Source: DASPSM01 sp036008465
Lineage (GTDB): Bacteria > Planctomycetota > Planctomycetia > Planctomycetales > Planctomycetaceae
DNA length: 64,000 nt
Reading direction: 5' to 3'
NCBI GenBank assembly: GCA_036008465.1
Contig: DASYNP010000003.1
Location: 1 to 64,000 of the forward strand
Shown: positions 7,478 to 16,605 of the stretch, piece by piece
How the letters are laid out: each line of letters begins with the position of its first letter
Position numbering within the stretch: the first letter of the stretch is position 1
Position numbers and translations under genes: made by a program
Notes under the pieces: generated by a model
The model's input: only the letters and a program-made list of their open reading frames with translations
Told to the model about the DNA's origin: nothing
Database searches by the model: none

Positions 7478-7981
7478 TCAGGGGGCCAGCATGTGCTTGC
7501 CGCCGGCAAACTGCTTGTGGCAGCTGTTGCAGTTGGTGAGCATCTGCTCGTAGGTCTTGCGACAGGCGTCGAAGTCTTTTTTTCGGGCCGCCTTGTAGAG
7601 CTGTCCGGCCGAGTCGCGAACCGCCACACTGGACTCGTTCCACCTGGCCGGGTCTCGAAGAGGCGTTCGCAGGAGCAACAAATTTCCGCCTTCCGCAAGA
7701 ATCAGCGAGTCTGACTTGATCGCTTTCCACCCCTCATTCGCCGACGGTGCCGCGGCCATTGAGGCCTTCAGCCGCAGATAGGTGGGCTGGAAGAAGTACT
7801 CCATGAATTCGTGCATGCTCTTATCAACCGGCACGAGCTTTGGCTCAGATTGCGATGCGTCGTCGCCGCGGACTTGCCGGGGGACGCTGACGGCTTGAGA
7901 AATCAAGAGCGTCGAGAACAAGGCTGCGGGCAGGCTCAGCCAGAAGAGGGTTTTGCGATGCACTCTACGGTCCTCCAGCAT
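7478..7981 (-). CDS. Cytochrome c'-like secreted c-type cytochrome
   Basis: 167 residues starting MLEDRRVHRKTLFWL, with a signal peptide ending near AVSVPRQVRGDD. I rejected the upstream in-frame start at 8134 because it adds 51 residues before the signal sequence. The C-terminal CNSCHKQF is a single haem-attachment motif (CxxCH) at about residues 152-156, preceded by helices containing MHEFMEYFFQPTYLRLK. This is the layout of cytochrome c', a four-helix haem protein of the periplasm. A role in electron transfer or gas binding is inferred. It is not in an obvious operon; the kinase gene upstream is 161 bp away on the same strand. Confidence 0.8.
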   Translation of the reverse strand: MLEDRRVHRKTLFWLSLPAALFSTLLISQAVSVPRQVRGDDASQSEPKLVPVDKSMHEFMEYFFQPTYLRLKASMAAAPSANEGWKAIKSDSLILAEGGNLLLLRTPLRDPARWNESSVAVRDSAGQLYKAARKKDFDACRKTYEQMLTNCNSCHKQFAGGKHMLAP

Positions 7982-8142
7982 CCAAGTTGTTGATTCCGGC
8001 AATTTCGCAGTGTGAAAAGTTCCCAGTGGTGAAACGCTGACTGGGTTCGACAAGTGCGGATCGTAACTTGGCGGAAGTACTTTTGCCACGAGCGACGATC
8101 GGCACGCTTCGACGGAGGTGCGAGGTGCGAGCAACGAAATCG

Positions 8143-11040
8143 CTAAGGCGTGTGCTCGCTCTTGGCTGCCTGATTCAAGGCGGCCGTCCCGGGCGCATCG
8201 GGGAACGCGCGGATCAGCGCGAGGTTGGCGCCGACGTCGTTGTTGTCGGTGGCGCCGGCGCGGGCCGGGCTGTCGGGAGGCAGGTCGAAGTCGGCCTTGC
8301 GAATCGAGGCAAACGACTTGCTCTGCCAGGGATGTGTCCAGCCGATGTTGCCCGTGTTCGAATCGTTCTCGCTATCGCCGAGCAGATGTTTCCAGCTCTC
8401 GAAATTGAGCGGCATATTGGCCGAATCGGTGGGCGAGCTGACGGCCCAGTAGGAGGCGAAGCGATCGTAGAAATTGTGGGTTCCCTCCCAGCGGATGAGC
8501 CGCGGGAAATCCTCCTCCTTGGTTCGACCGGCCAGCACGACGAGCGCAGTCTGCGAGTTGGTGGCAAACACGTTGTTGCTAGCGGTCACGTCGAGCGGCA
8601 CAAGCGTGCGGGGGACGTCGCCTCCGTCCAGTTGGATCAGGCCGCCGCCCAGAAAGCATGAGAGGTGCTCCATCCGCAGGGTGATCCGGCGCATTTCGGT
8701 GGACGAATTCTCGTCGCCCAGGTTCGAGACCAGGGCGCCTTGCAGGGCCAGGGCCGACTCGCGCGCGTTGATTCGGCCCCCCTCATTGGTCCGCACCGCG
8801 AAGAGGGCGCAGCTTCCGCGGATCAAACAGTGCTCGAGCTCAATCTCAAATTCGGGCGGAGCGCCCATCGGATTGGGCTGGCGCGACGGCATCGGCGTGC
8901 TCGAGGAAATATCGACGACCTCGGCTTGCCGATTGCCGGGGTTGGTGACCGTGATATTCACATTGCGGCACGTCAGCCGATCGGGACCCGTGAACGCAAA
9001 GAGCGACCAGTGGTCGGAGTTGGTGGCGTCGGGGACGGTGGCCTGAACGTCGAGATCGAACAGGTCGAGGCGGCCATTGTTGAGCGTGATCATGCGGCCT
9101 TCGAACCCGGTGGCAGGCAGCTCGCGCGGAGAAAACGAGATCACGGGGTGATAGCCGCGGCCCGCGCGAATCGTGACTTTTTTGCCCGAGATACGAAACG
9201 GCTTTTCTGAGACGGCGCGGACCCCATTGAACTTGAGCTCGATGCTGCTGCCGTCTTTGGCGTCGGTGACCGCCGCTTCGAGCGTGAGGTAGACCGTGGG
9301 AGATTCCCCGCCGTCGGAGATGGAGATTTCGGGCACTGGCCCCGTCGCACCTTCCGCGGCGGCCGTTTCTGTTTTTCCCGCACGCGTGTCGGTCGCGGGC
9401 GCGGTCGGTGTGTCTGGCAAAGCCGGCGCACTGGACAGCTTTTCGGCAGTGGGGTTCGCGGTCGTCGGCGTTTCGGTGCGGGCCGTCGCCGATCCATTCG
9501 CGGCACTTGGAATTGGCGAGCTCCCGGGAGCATCGAACGCCGCTTCCGGCTCCATCGTCTGAAAGTCGAGCGGCAAAAGCTGGCGGGCGGAATCTTTCGC
9601 GGTCGACTCACTCGCGGTCTCTGATTTCTCCTGCCCAGCGACGCGGAATTCGTTTTCGCCCGATTTCGTCGGCGCCTGCTTTGAAGCCGCTGCGGTCGGT
9701 TTTGCCGAATCCTCGGAGGGATCGGCCCGCTCGGGTATCAGTTTGTCTGTCGCCGTCCCGGCAAGCGCAATGTGCTCGCGCGGTTTTGGTGGAAACCGGT
9801 CGACCAGAAAAGCCACGAGCGCCAGCACCGCGATGCCGGCGATCCAGACGACATTGCGTTCGACAAACGATCTTTGCTGCGGAGCGTGCGAGGTCCAGAC
9901 GAGGCCTTCGGGATTAACGCCGCGCAGCCCCATCTCGGCAGCGATCGGCAAGAGTTCCAAGATCAGCTCGTCGGGCGAGGCGTAGCGTTCACGCGGATCG
10001 GGCGCCATCATGCGGCGGACAACTGCCGAAAGCCGCGGGGTGACGCGCGGATTCTTAGCGGCCGGATCGGGAACATCCTTTGCCTGATGGTCGAGCAGCT
10101 TTTGGAGCACCGTCCCTTCAGGATAGGGAGCCTCGCCGGCCAGCATGTGATAGAGCGTACAGCCGAGCGAATAAATGTCGCTGCGGACGTCGACGTTGCG
10201 GGGATCTTTGGCCTGCTCGGGCGAAATGTAATCGAACGTCCCCAGCGTCGTTCCGGCAATCGTCAAATCGCCGAACGACTCGGACGCGACCTTCTTGGCC
10301 AAACCGAGATCCACCAGCTTGGCCCGCCCGCGCGGCGTGATGATGATGTTCGAGGGTTTGATGTCCCGATGCACGACGCCGGCCGCTGCCGTGTGTCGCA
10401 AGGCCGCGGCAAGCTGCAGCGCGTAGTTGACGGCTTCGCGCGGGTCGAGGGCTCCGTGGTCGCGAATGATGTCGCGGACGGTGCGTCCGGTGACGAACTC
10501 GTGCGCGATGAAGTTCAGCCCGCGGTCCTCGCCGACGTAGTAGACGCGGGCGATGTTGTCGTGGTCGAGCCGCGCCGCGGCTCGCGCTTCGTTGAGAAAC
10601 CGCTGAATCGAACCCGTATCGCGACTGAGCGAAGGGGATAAAACCTTGAGCGCCACGATGCGATCGAGGCGCTCGTCGACGGCCCGAAACACCGCGCCCA
10701 TTCCGCCCGCTCCAATCGTGGCTTCGATGCGGAAATGACCGAGGCGGCAACCGACGGCAGAAGGCACGCCTTCGGAAACCGGCGGAGCGTCGCGCGGAAA
10801 GAGGCGCGCCCAAAGCGACGAATCTTCGGGGCGAGCCGACGGATTCGAATCGCCGGCAGCCCCGCGACGCTCGGGATTCACCACGGTGTGCGGACCGTCG
10901 AATTGAATCGGGTCCTGGACAAAGGGCGGCTGCGAACCGGACTGGTTCGATGTGGCGGAGGGCCCCGAGACGCCGGAATCGTTCGAGACTCCGGACGGGC
11001 CCGATACAGACGATCCGCCGCTAGTCGGAGAGTCACTCAT
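8143..11040 (-). CDS. Transmembrane Ser/Thr protein kinase with C-terminal beta-helix ectodomain
   Basis: 965 residues. A Ser/Gly-rich N-terminal tail (1-95) precedes a Hanks-type kinase domain (about 103-365) with Gly loop GAGGMG (110-115), catalytic Lys132, HRDIKPSN (224-231, catalytic Asp226) and DLG at 244-246 in place of DFG, so it should be active. One transmembrane helix follows (397-413), then a low-complexity Ala/Thr/Pro linker. The C-terminal ~370 residues consist of short strands (VTIRAGRGYHPVISF, LDLFDLDVQATV, CRNVNITVTN) typical of a right-handed parallel beta-helix. The linker and helix place the kinase in the cytoplasm and the beta-helix outside, where it could sense a polysaccharide or wall component. 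Target unknown. Confidence 0.92.
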   Translation of the reverse strand: MSDSPTSGGSSVSGPSGVSNDSGVSGPSATSNQSGSQPPFVQDPIQFDGPHTVVNPERRGAAGDSNPSARPEDSSLWARLFPRDAPPVSEGVPSAVGCRLGHFRIEATIGAGGMGAVFRAVDERLDRIVALKVLSPSLSRDTGSIQRFLNEARAAARLDHDNIARVYYVGEDRGLNFIAHEFVTGRTVRDIIRDHGALDPREAVNYALQLAAALRHTAAAGVVHRDIKPSNIIITPRGRAKLVDLGLAKKVASESFGDLTIAGTTLGTFDYISPEQAKDPRNVDVRSDIYSLGCTLYHMLAGEAPYPEGTVLQKLLDHQAKDVPDPAAKNPRVTPRLSAVVRRMMAPDPRERYASPDELILELLPIAAEMGLRGVNPEGLVWTSHAPQQRSFVERNVVWIAGIAVLALVAFLVDRFPPKPREHIALAGTATDKLIPERADPSEDSAKPTAAASKQAPTKSGENEFRVAGQEKSETASESTAKDSARQLLPLDFQTMEPEAAFDAPGSSPIPSAANGSATARTETPTTANPTAEKLSSAPALPDTPTAPATDTRAGKTETAAAEGATGPVPEISISDGGESPTVYLTLEAAVTDAKDGSSIELKFNGVRAVSEKPFRISGKKVTIRAGRGYHPVISFSPRELPATGFEGRMITLNNGRLDLFDLDVQATVPDATNSDHWSLFAFTGPDRLTCRNVNITVTNPGNRQAEVVDISSSTPMPSRQPNPMGAPPEFEIELEHCLIRGSCALFAVRTNEGGRINARESALALQGALVSNLGDENSSTEMRRITLRMEHLSCFLGGGLIQLDGGDVPRTLVPLDVTASNNVFATNSQTALVVLAGRTKEEDFPRLIRWEGTHNFYDRFASYWAVSSPTDSANMPLNFESWKHLLGDSENDSNTGNIGWTHPWQSKSFASIRKADFDLPPDSPARAGATDNNDVGANLALIRAFPDAPGTAALNQAAKSEHTP

Positions 11041-11515
11041 GGACGGCTGAATCTCGGCCTAGGAAACAGGATTCCATCCCTGTCGACAACCGAAGCGACG
11101 GAGCTTGTTCGCCCTCTGCGGACGAGTGACAACACGCGTCGCCATCGAGCACGCGATCACCGGGGCTCCTGGGCGCGCACCTCGCGTCGCGAGCGAAAAA
11201 CCGGTAATTCCGACTCAAAATTTTCGCGGCCACCGCCCGAGCGAGAACTGCCGAAGCGCGTGCCGTCTCGATGTGAAATTTTTGACAGGAGTAGCCGGAA
11301 CCCGGGCTTCGATGCCGGAAACCGGCCACAACATTAGGTTAAGGGACCAACGGCCTGCTGACAAGAGGCATTGCGTCGCCGCAGGCTTTTTTGCCCGTTT
11401 GGACGTGTCCAATTGTATGACGAAGGCGGGCGCGTAGATCCCAAGCGAGCAGCCAGCGTAAGCTGGCCGGTGCTTCGTGATGTGAACGACGCTTCGCAAG
11501 CCAGCGCTCAGCAAC
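11041..11515. other. 475-bp divergent intergenic region between kinase and lipid operon
   Basis: It must carry the start signals for the kinase (leftward) and the operon at 11516 (rightward). I found no open frame with protein character and no convincing -35/-10 pair. The only structured element is the terminator-like hairpin at 11353-11392. Confidence 0.5.
11353..11392 (+). terminator. Terminator-like hairpin with T6 tail, no obvious gene upstream
   Basis: GCCTGC (11353-11358) pairs with GCAGGC (11381-11386), followed by six Ts. The 22-base loop has partial internal pairing (GAC/GTC). It points rightward, where no + strand gene lies upstream. It could be an attenuator for the lipid operon or the end of a small RNA. 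Confidence 0.35.
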
Positions 11516-13195
11516 ATGCAATCCGCCGATCGACGATTCAAAATGAAATGGTGGGGCTGGGGATCCGAAGAGATCCGCAAGGAGCTGCCACACTCGTCGA
11601 CGACGCGCGATTATCTGCGCACGCGACTCGGCGTCGAGCAGTTCGAGCCTCGACGTGAATTTCAAATCCAGTCGCTGCAGCTCCCGGAGAGCCGCGCGGA
11701 CCCGGCCTTGCTCAGCAGCCTGGCGGCAATCGTCGGCGCGGAAAATTGCCGCACCGATCATCGCGAGCGGGTGCTGCATTCGATCGGCAAGAGCTACAAA
11801 GATCTGGTGCGCATTCGGCAACTGGCGCTCGAGCGAGCCACCGACGCGGTCGTCTATCCACGGAGCGAGGCAGAAGTCGTAGCAGTGCTCTCCCTGTGCC
11901 GGGAGGCGCGAGCCGCGGTCGTGCCGTTCGGCGGAGGAACGAGCGTGGTCGGCGGGATCGAGCCGGAGGCGGGCGAACAGCGCGTCGTCGTCACGCTCGA
12001 CCTGGCGTACCTCAACCGCGTGCTCGCGATCGACGAGGTCTCGCAGACGGCGACAGTTGAGGCGGGAATTTTCGGCCCCGAGCTCGAGTCGCACCTCAGT
12101 CAGCGGGGCTTGACGATGGGGCACTATCCTCAATCGTTCGAGTTCTCGACGTTGGGCGGCTGGATCGCCACACGCTCGAGCGGTCAGAATTCGCTGGCCT
12201 ACGGCGGAATCGAAAAGCTCGTCGAAAGCCTGCGGGTCGTGACCCCCGAAGGAACCATTGAAACACTGCACGTGCCTCGCCGAGCAGACGGTCCCGACGT
12301 CGGCCAGATGCTCATCGGCTCAGAGGGAGTCTACGGTGTCATCGTTTCGGCGACTGTGCGAGTGCGTCGAGCGCCGGCCGAACGCGACTATTTCATGTAC
12401 GCGCTTAAGGATTTCCCGACCGGGATTGCGGCCGCCAGAGAACTGATTCAAAGCGGCGCGGCCCCGTCGCTCGTGCGCGTCGCCGACGAGGAAGAAACCG
12501 CCGCTTCGCTCGCGCTGGGCAGTCGCGGCGGAAGTTCCGGCCTACGAAGCACTGGGCGGCGACTCCTGCGAAAGACCATCGAGTGGCGGCTCGAACGCCG
12601 GGGCATTCGGCCCCAGTCGATGGCGACATTACTCGTTGGGCTGGAAGGGAGCCATGACGAAAACGCTCGACAGCGCCGGTTCGTGCGCGAACAGTTGCGC
12701 CATGCCGATTGCGTCTATCTCGGGCGGACGTTGGGCATGCGATGGCTGACGACACGTTTCGATCTGCCTTATCTCCGCGACGAGTTGTTGGATAATCACC
12801 TGCTGGTCGACACGCTCGAGACGGCGACAACCTGGGCGCGCTTGCTCGAGTTGTATGCCGCCGTCCGCGGCGCCATCGAGCAGGCAGCCGCCGCGGAAGG
12901 GGAACCGATCATCGTCTTCACTCACGTTTCGCATCTCTATCGCGACGGCGCGTCACTCTACTTTTCGCTTTTGGGGCGTCAGAAGCGATCCGATCCGCTG
13001 GGCCAGTGGCGCGCCATCAAGCGGGCGGCCGGCGATGCGATTCGGGCTCAGGGAGCCGTCATCAGTCATCATCATGGCGTCGGCCAGGATCACCGCGAAC
13101 AAACCGGCAGAACGCCGATTGAGCACAAGATGCTCGTCCAATTGAAGCAGACACTCGACCCGGCCGCCATCATGAATCCGGGCAAACTCCTATGA
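11516..13195 (+). CDS. Alkyl-dihydroxyacetonephosphate synthase-like FAD oxidase
   Basis: 559 residues. Alkyl-DHAP synthase exchanges the acyl chain of acyl-DHAP for a fatty alcohol, making the first ether bond of ether lipids. Visible features are the family N-terminus KWWGWG (11-16), a VAO-type FAD-binding domain with PFGGGTSVVGG (137-147), a TLGGWIATRSSGQNS segment, and near the C-terminus SHHHGVGQDHREQ, with the His triad at 518-520 that is characteristic of this enzyme group. An ATG at 11543 (MKWWGWG) is an alternative start; neither has a strong ribosome-binding site. The stop overlaps the next start by 4 bp. A D-lactate or glycolate oxidase is the alternative, but the KWWGWG and His-triad motifs favour AGPS. 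Confidence 0.85.
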   Translation: MQSADRRFKMKWWGWGSEEIRKELPHSSTTRDYLRTRLGVEQFEPRREFQIQSLQLPESRADPALLSSLAAIVGAENCRTDHRERVLHSIGKSYKDLVRIRQLALERATDAVVYPRSEAEVVAVLSLCREARAAVVPFGGGTSVVGGIEPEAGEQRVVVTLDLAYLNRVLAIDEVSQTATVEAGIFGPELESHLSQRGLTMGHYPQSFEFSTLGGWIATRSSGQNSLAYGGIEKLVESLRVVTPEGTIETLHVPRRADGPDVGQMLIGSEGVYGVIVSATVRVRRAPAERDYFMYALKDFPTGIAAARELIQSGAAPSLVRVADEEETAASLALGSRGGSSGLRSTGRRLLRKTIEWRLERRGIRPQSMATLLVGLEGSHDENARQRRFVREQLRHADCVYLGRTLGMRWLTTRFDLPYLRDELLDNHLLVDTLETATTWARLLELYAAVRGAIEQAAAAEGEPIIVFTHVSHLYRDGASLYFSLLGRQKRSDPLGQWRAIKRAAGDAIRAQGAVISHHHGVGQDHREQTGRTPIEHKMLVQLKQTLDPAAIMNPGKLL

Positions 13196-14781
13196 GTCGC
13201 CGCCGCGCGGAAATCCTCGCCGGTCTGCCCGCGGCGACTTATGACGTGTTGATCGTCGGCGGTGGGATCACGGGCGCAGGCGTCGTGCGCGACGCGGCCA
13301 GCCGCGGACTGCGCTGCTTGTTGATCGACAAAGGCGATTTTGCCTCGGGCACCAGCTCGAAATCTGGCAAGCTGATTCACGGCGGCCTGCGGTATCTCAA
13401 GTACCGGCAATGGCGGCTGGTGTGGGAAGCGTGTCGCGAGCGCTGGCTGCTCCAAACGAAGATCGCCCCGCACCTCGTGCGACCGATTCGTTTTGTGATT
13501 CCTTGTTACCGCACCAGCCGCACTCCGCGCTGGATGCTGTCGCTTGGCCTCTTGGCTTACGAGCTTTTGTCGCTGGGCCGCAACGCCGGGCATTTCCGCG
13601 TTCTCTCCAAACGCAAGCTGGCCGAGTTGGAGCCAGCGCTCGAGCGGCGCGACTGCCGCGGCGGCGTCGCCTATTTCGACTGTGCGTGCCTCGATTTTCG
13701 GCTGGTGATCGAGACGCTGAAATCAGCAGAGGAACACGCGGCCGATCTCGTCAATTACGTCGAGCTGTGCGCTCCGCCCGCGGCAGACGCGGAAGGAATC
13801 TTCGTGTCGCCCGTACGCGATGTGCTCAGCGGCGTGATCTATCGCGTGCACAGCCGGTCGATAGTCAATGCGGCCGGCCCTTGGGCCGACGTGGTGCAAT
13901 CGCGGCTGGGCGTCGCGAAAACGTTCGGGCTCAAGCTGGCCATCGGTGTGCATCTCGTGGTGGCGCGGGAGCGGCTGCCCGTGCAGGGCACGGTGACGCT
14001 GGAAATTCCCGCGGACGGCCGAATGATCTATGCCGTCCCCTGGGAGCGACGCGTGCTGATCGGGACAACCGACACATTTTATTCGGGAGACTTGGACTCG
14101 CTGCCCGTGGGTGCGGACGCCGTCGAGTATCTTCTGGCCGGAGTAAATCCCTACTTTCCCGACTCACGCCTGACGACGGGCGACATCCTGGCGACCTTCG
14201 TCGGCGCAAGACCCCTTCTGGAAAGTGAAGACGGCGTGAGCGAAGACGCTGTGTCGCGGGACGATCGCCTGCTGAATCCGGCTCCCGGAATTTGGGCGAT
14301 CACGGGCGGGAAATTGACGACCTATCGCGCGATGGCGAAACGCGTCGTTGACGGCTTGATCCGCGAACGGTTCGCCGACCACAGCCTTCGCCCGTGTGCC
14401 ACCCTCGAACCGCTGCCCGGAGCGCGAGAGACGCTGCCGACGGATGCGTCGCCTCGTCTCAAAGAATTGTGGGGTCGTTATGGATCGCGCGCCCACTCGA
14501 TCGAGCAACGCATGATTGACTCGCCCGACCTGGCCGGCGCGATCGACCCGCGAGCACCGTTCGTCTGGGCCGAAGTCGAACACTGCGTCGAACACGAGTC
14601 TGTCGAGCGGCTGGACGATCTTCTCGACCGGCGGCTTGGAGCGTTTCTGCTGGCTCCCGACTGTGACCTGGGGCCAAAGATCACGAGCTGGCTGGCGGCC
14701 CACAATCGGGCAGAGCTGATCTCCCACGTCCGCACCGATGCGCTGCGAACTACCGACACGGTTAAAGAATTGATGCGGTGA
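13192..14781 (+). CDS. GlpD-like FAD-dependent glycerol-3-phosphate dehydrogenase
   Basis: 529 residues, the usual length for aerobic GlpD. The N-terminal dinucleotide-binding motif GGGITGAG (23-30) and the signature SGKLIHGGLRYLK (58-70) are both present, with IVNAAGPWAD in the middle and ITGGKLTTYRAMAK toward the C-terminus. It oxidises glycerol-3-phosphate to DHAP at the membrane and passes electrons to quinone. Placed between an alkyl-DHAP-synthase-like gene and a lipid kinase, it may supply DHAP to this pathway or act on the alkylated derivative; the latter is speculative. Its start overlaps the previous stop (ATGA) and its stop overlaps the next start, so translation is coupled. Confidence 0.9.
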   Translation: MSRRRAEILAGLPAATYDVLIVGGGITGAGVVRDAASRGLRCLLIDKGDFASGTSSKSGKLIHGGLRYLKYRQWRLVWEACRERWLLQTKIAPHLVRPIRFVIPCYRTSRTPRWMLSLGLLAYELLSLGRNAGHFRVLSKRKLAELEPALERRDCRGGVAYFDCACLDFRLVIETLKSAEEHAADLVNYVELCAPPAADAEGIFVSPVRDVLSGVIYRVHSRSIVNAAGPWADVVQSRLGVAKTFGLKLAIGVHLVVARERLPVQGTVTLEIPADGRMIYAVPWERRVLIGTTDTFYSGDLDSLPVGADAVEYLLAGVNPYFPDSRLTTGDILATFVGARPLLESEDGVSEDAVSRDDRLLNPAPGIWAITGGKLTTYRAMAKRVVDGLIRERFADHSLRPCATLEPLPGARETLPTDASPRLKELWGRYGSRAHSIEQRMIDSPDLAGAIDPRAPFVWAEVEHCVEHESVERLDDLLDRRLGAFLLAPDCDLGPKITSWLAAHNRAELISHVRTDALRTTDTVKELMR

Positions 14782-15704
14782 AGCGCGTATTCCTCATCAA
14801 TCGCAAGTCAGGTTCCGGAATCTCGCGACGGATGATCGAGCGTCTGGGGGACTACTTCCGTGCGCGCGACGGCGCGTTCGACGTGCTGCTTCCCGAGAGC
14901 CGCGAAGAGGCGATCCGGCAAACGCGCAGCGCGTTGGCAGGCGGAGCCGAACAAATCGTGGCCGTCGGCGGCGATGGGACCGCCAACGCCGCGCTCAACG
15001 GTTTCTTTGACGAGGAAAGGCTCGTGAACCCGGATGCGTGCCTCGCGGTGGCGCGAGCGGGGTCGGGATCGGACTACTTCCGCGGTTTGACCGACGGCGC
15101 GCGGCGCGATTGGCGAGAGATCGTGTTACAACCGACGGTGTGCCGCGTCGATATCGGCCGACTCGAGCCTTTGAGTTCATCGTCAGCGTCGATCGATCCG
15201 CTCTACTTTCTCAATATGGCGACCTTCGGTTTCGCTGCCGAGGTGGTTCGCCGCAAGGCGATGATGTCGCCGCGGTGGCCCAGAGCCGCGAGCTACCTCT
15301 TGCCCACGTTGAGCGGATTGATGCGGGTTCGCCCTTCGCGGTTGCGCATTCGCCTCGACGGCCGTGAACTGGAGCGACAGTGCTTCTGCCTCGTGGTGGC
15401 AAAAGGCGCCTATTCGGGGGGCGGGATGAAGTTCGGCAGCGAAGTCGTGCTCGATGACGGACGTTTCGAGCTGACTCTCTTCCGGCCAATGCCGGCGTGG
15501 AAGATGATCTTGAAGACGCCCAAGCTCTACAGCGGCAATCTCAACGCAGAGCCGGCAGTCGAAAAATATCGGGCTTCGATCGCCGAAATCGACGCCGAAC
15601 CGCCGTTTCTCGTCGAATGCGACGGCGATGTGATCGGTTCGGCGCCGGTCCGGCTCCGAGTGATACCGCAAGCTGTTCGCGTCTGCTTCCCGCCTCGCGG
15701 CTAG
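14778..15704 (+). CDS. Diacylglycerol kinase-family lipid kinase (YegS-like)
   Basis: 308 residues from a GTG start that overlaps the glpD-like stop codon. The DAGK catalytic domain shows the nucleotide-binding motif VAVGGDGTANAALNGF (61-76, GGDGT at 64-68) after an N-terminal NRKSGSG loop, then the SG(G)GMKFG and DDGRFELTLFRP blocks of the YegS/LCB5 fold. It should phosphorylate a lipid alcohol such as diacylglycerol, alkylglycerol or a long-chain base using ATP. As the last gene of the three-gene operon, a glycerolipid substrate is the natural guess. Confidence 0.88.
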   Translation: MKRVFLINRKSGSGISRRMIERLGDYFRARDGAFDVLLPESREEAIRQTRSALAGGAEQIVAVGGDGTANAALNGFFDEERLVNPDACLAVARAGSGSDYFRGLTDGARRDWREIVLQPTVCRVDIGRLEPLSSSSASIDPLYFLNMATFGFAAEVVRRKAMMSPRWPRAASYLLPTLSGLMRVRPSRLRIRLDGRELERQCFCLVVAKGAYSGGGMKFGSEVVLDDGRFELTLFRPMPAWKMILKTPKLYSGNLNAEPAVEKYRASIAEIDAEPPFLVECDGDVIGSAPVRLRVIPQAVRVCFPPRG

Positions 15705-15775
15705 TGGCGCGTCCGCAAGCAGCCGAGCAACGCGCGAATCAAACGCGAGCGCAAGCCAAGGGATCCGGAATTTGG

Positions 15776-15907
15776 TTGGGTGCCACGGCTGAGACGTTTC
15801 GGCTCAGCCGTGCTCTTCACGAAAGGTATTACGCTTGTTCATTTCCGACGAGCACGACTTGGCGGCAGAGCACGGCTGGGCGGCAGCCGCTCAGCCGTGG
15901 CACCCAA
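15776..15907. repeat. Inverted repeat element, TTGGGTGCCACGGCTGAG type
   Basis: Perfect 18-bp terminal arms (15776-15793 and 15890-15907) flank inner arms GGCTCAGCCGTGCTC and GAGCACGGCTGGGCGGC. The 132-bp element fills the gap between two convergent units. It resembles short non-autonomous intergenic repeats common in planctomycete genomes. Confidence 0.75.
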
Positions 15908-15938
15908 GCCAGTGCCAGGCAAGGGCACCGCGTGTGAT

Positions 15939-16424
15939 TTAATCCGGGCGTGTTTGCGTCGGGCCTTTGGGCTCTTGGCCAGCGATCACCGTACGGACCT
16001 TTTCCAGAAGCTCGGTCATGTCGAACGGCTTGTCCATGACTTCTGCGCCAACGCGGCGAGCCTTTTCGTGCGTCTCGTCGTCGCCGAAGGCGGTGATCAA
16101 AATCGTCGGAGGAAACAGGGGGCACTCGCTCGCTCCTTCGACGATGCTGGTGCCGAACACCCCGGGCATGCGCACGTCAGAAATCACGAGGTCGTACTTG
16201 GGTGCCTGGGGCGGCTCTGCGACGGTTTCCGGATGCAGATAAACCCCCAGCCGCGAGAGCAACTCCGCCCCGTCGGCGCATTCGGTCACGGAATACCCTT
16301 GTTGGCGCAAACGCATGGCGATGACCGCCCGCATTTCGTCTGTGTCCTCCGCCAGCAAGATGTGCGGCGGCCGCGCCGGCGTAGGGTCGGACTGAGTGAT
16401 AAACAGGGGGTCGGTGGTAGTCAT
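15939..16424 (-). CDS. Response regulator, single receiver domain
   Basis: 161 residues from MTTTDPLF; the longer frame to 16565 lacks domain character. The receiver domain spans about residues 20-145 with acidic pocket ED (26-27), phospho-acceptor Asp83 (LVISDVRMPG), Thr111 and Lys132 (MDKPFD). There is no DNA-binding output domain, so it acts through partners or as a phosphate shuttle. The histidine kinase gene lies 181 bp upstream on the same strand and is the probable partner. Confidence 0.88.
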   Translation of the reverse strand: MTTTDPLFITQSDPTPARPPHILLAEDTDEMRAVIAMRLRQQGYSVTECADGAELLSRLGVYLHPETVAEPPQAPKYDLVISDVRMPGVFGTSIVEGASECPLFPPTILITAFGDDETHEKARRVGAEVMDKPFDMTELLEKVRTVIAGQEPKGPTQTRPD

Positions 16425-16605
16425 CGGTAGAACTCGGTGATGAGAGTCAGACGGGTTTCGTGGTTGGCCAGCGGGCGTAAAACGAGCGCGAACACGCTCC
16501 GTCCTTAAGCTAGTCTCGCAAGGCGTGTGCCAAAAGTCCGAGAACTCTCGAAGTCTTAAGGCCAATCCGACGTCCGGTTATGCCGAGGGAGCCGCCTCTT
16601 TCGAT

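Noticed and set aside
11339..12271. 310-codon minus-strand frame opposite the AGPS-like gene
   Set aside because: High-GC antisense shadow; the + strand frame has clear family motifs.
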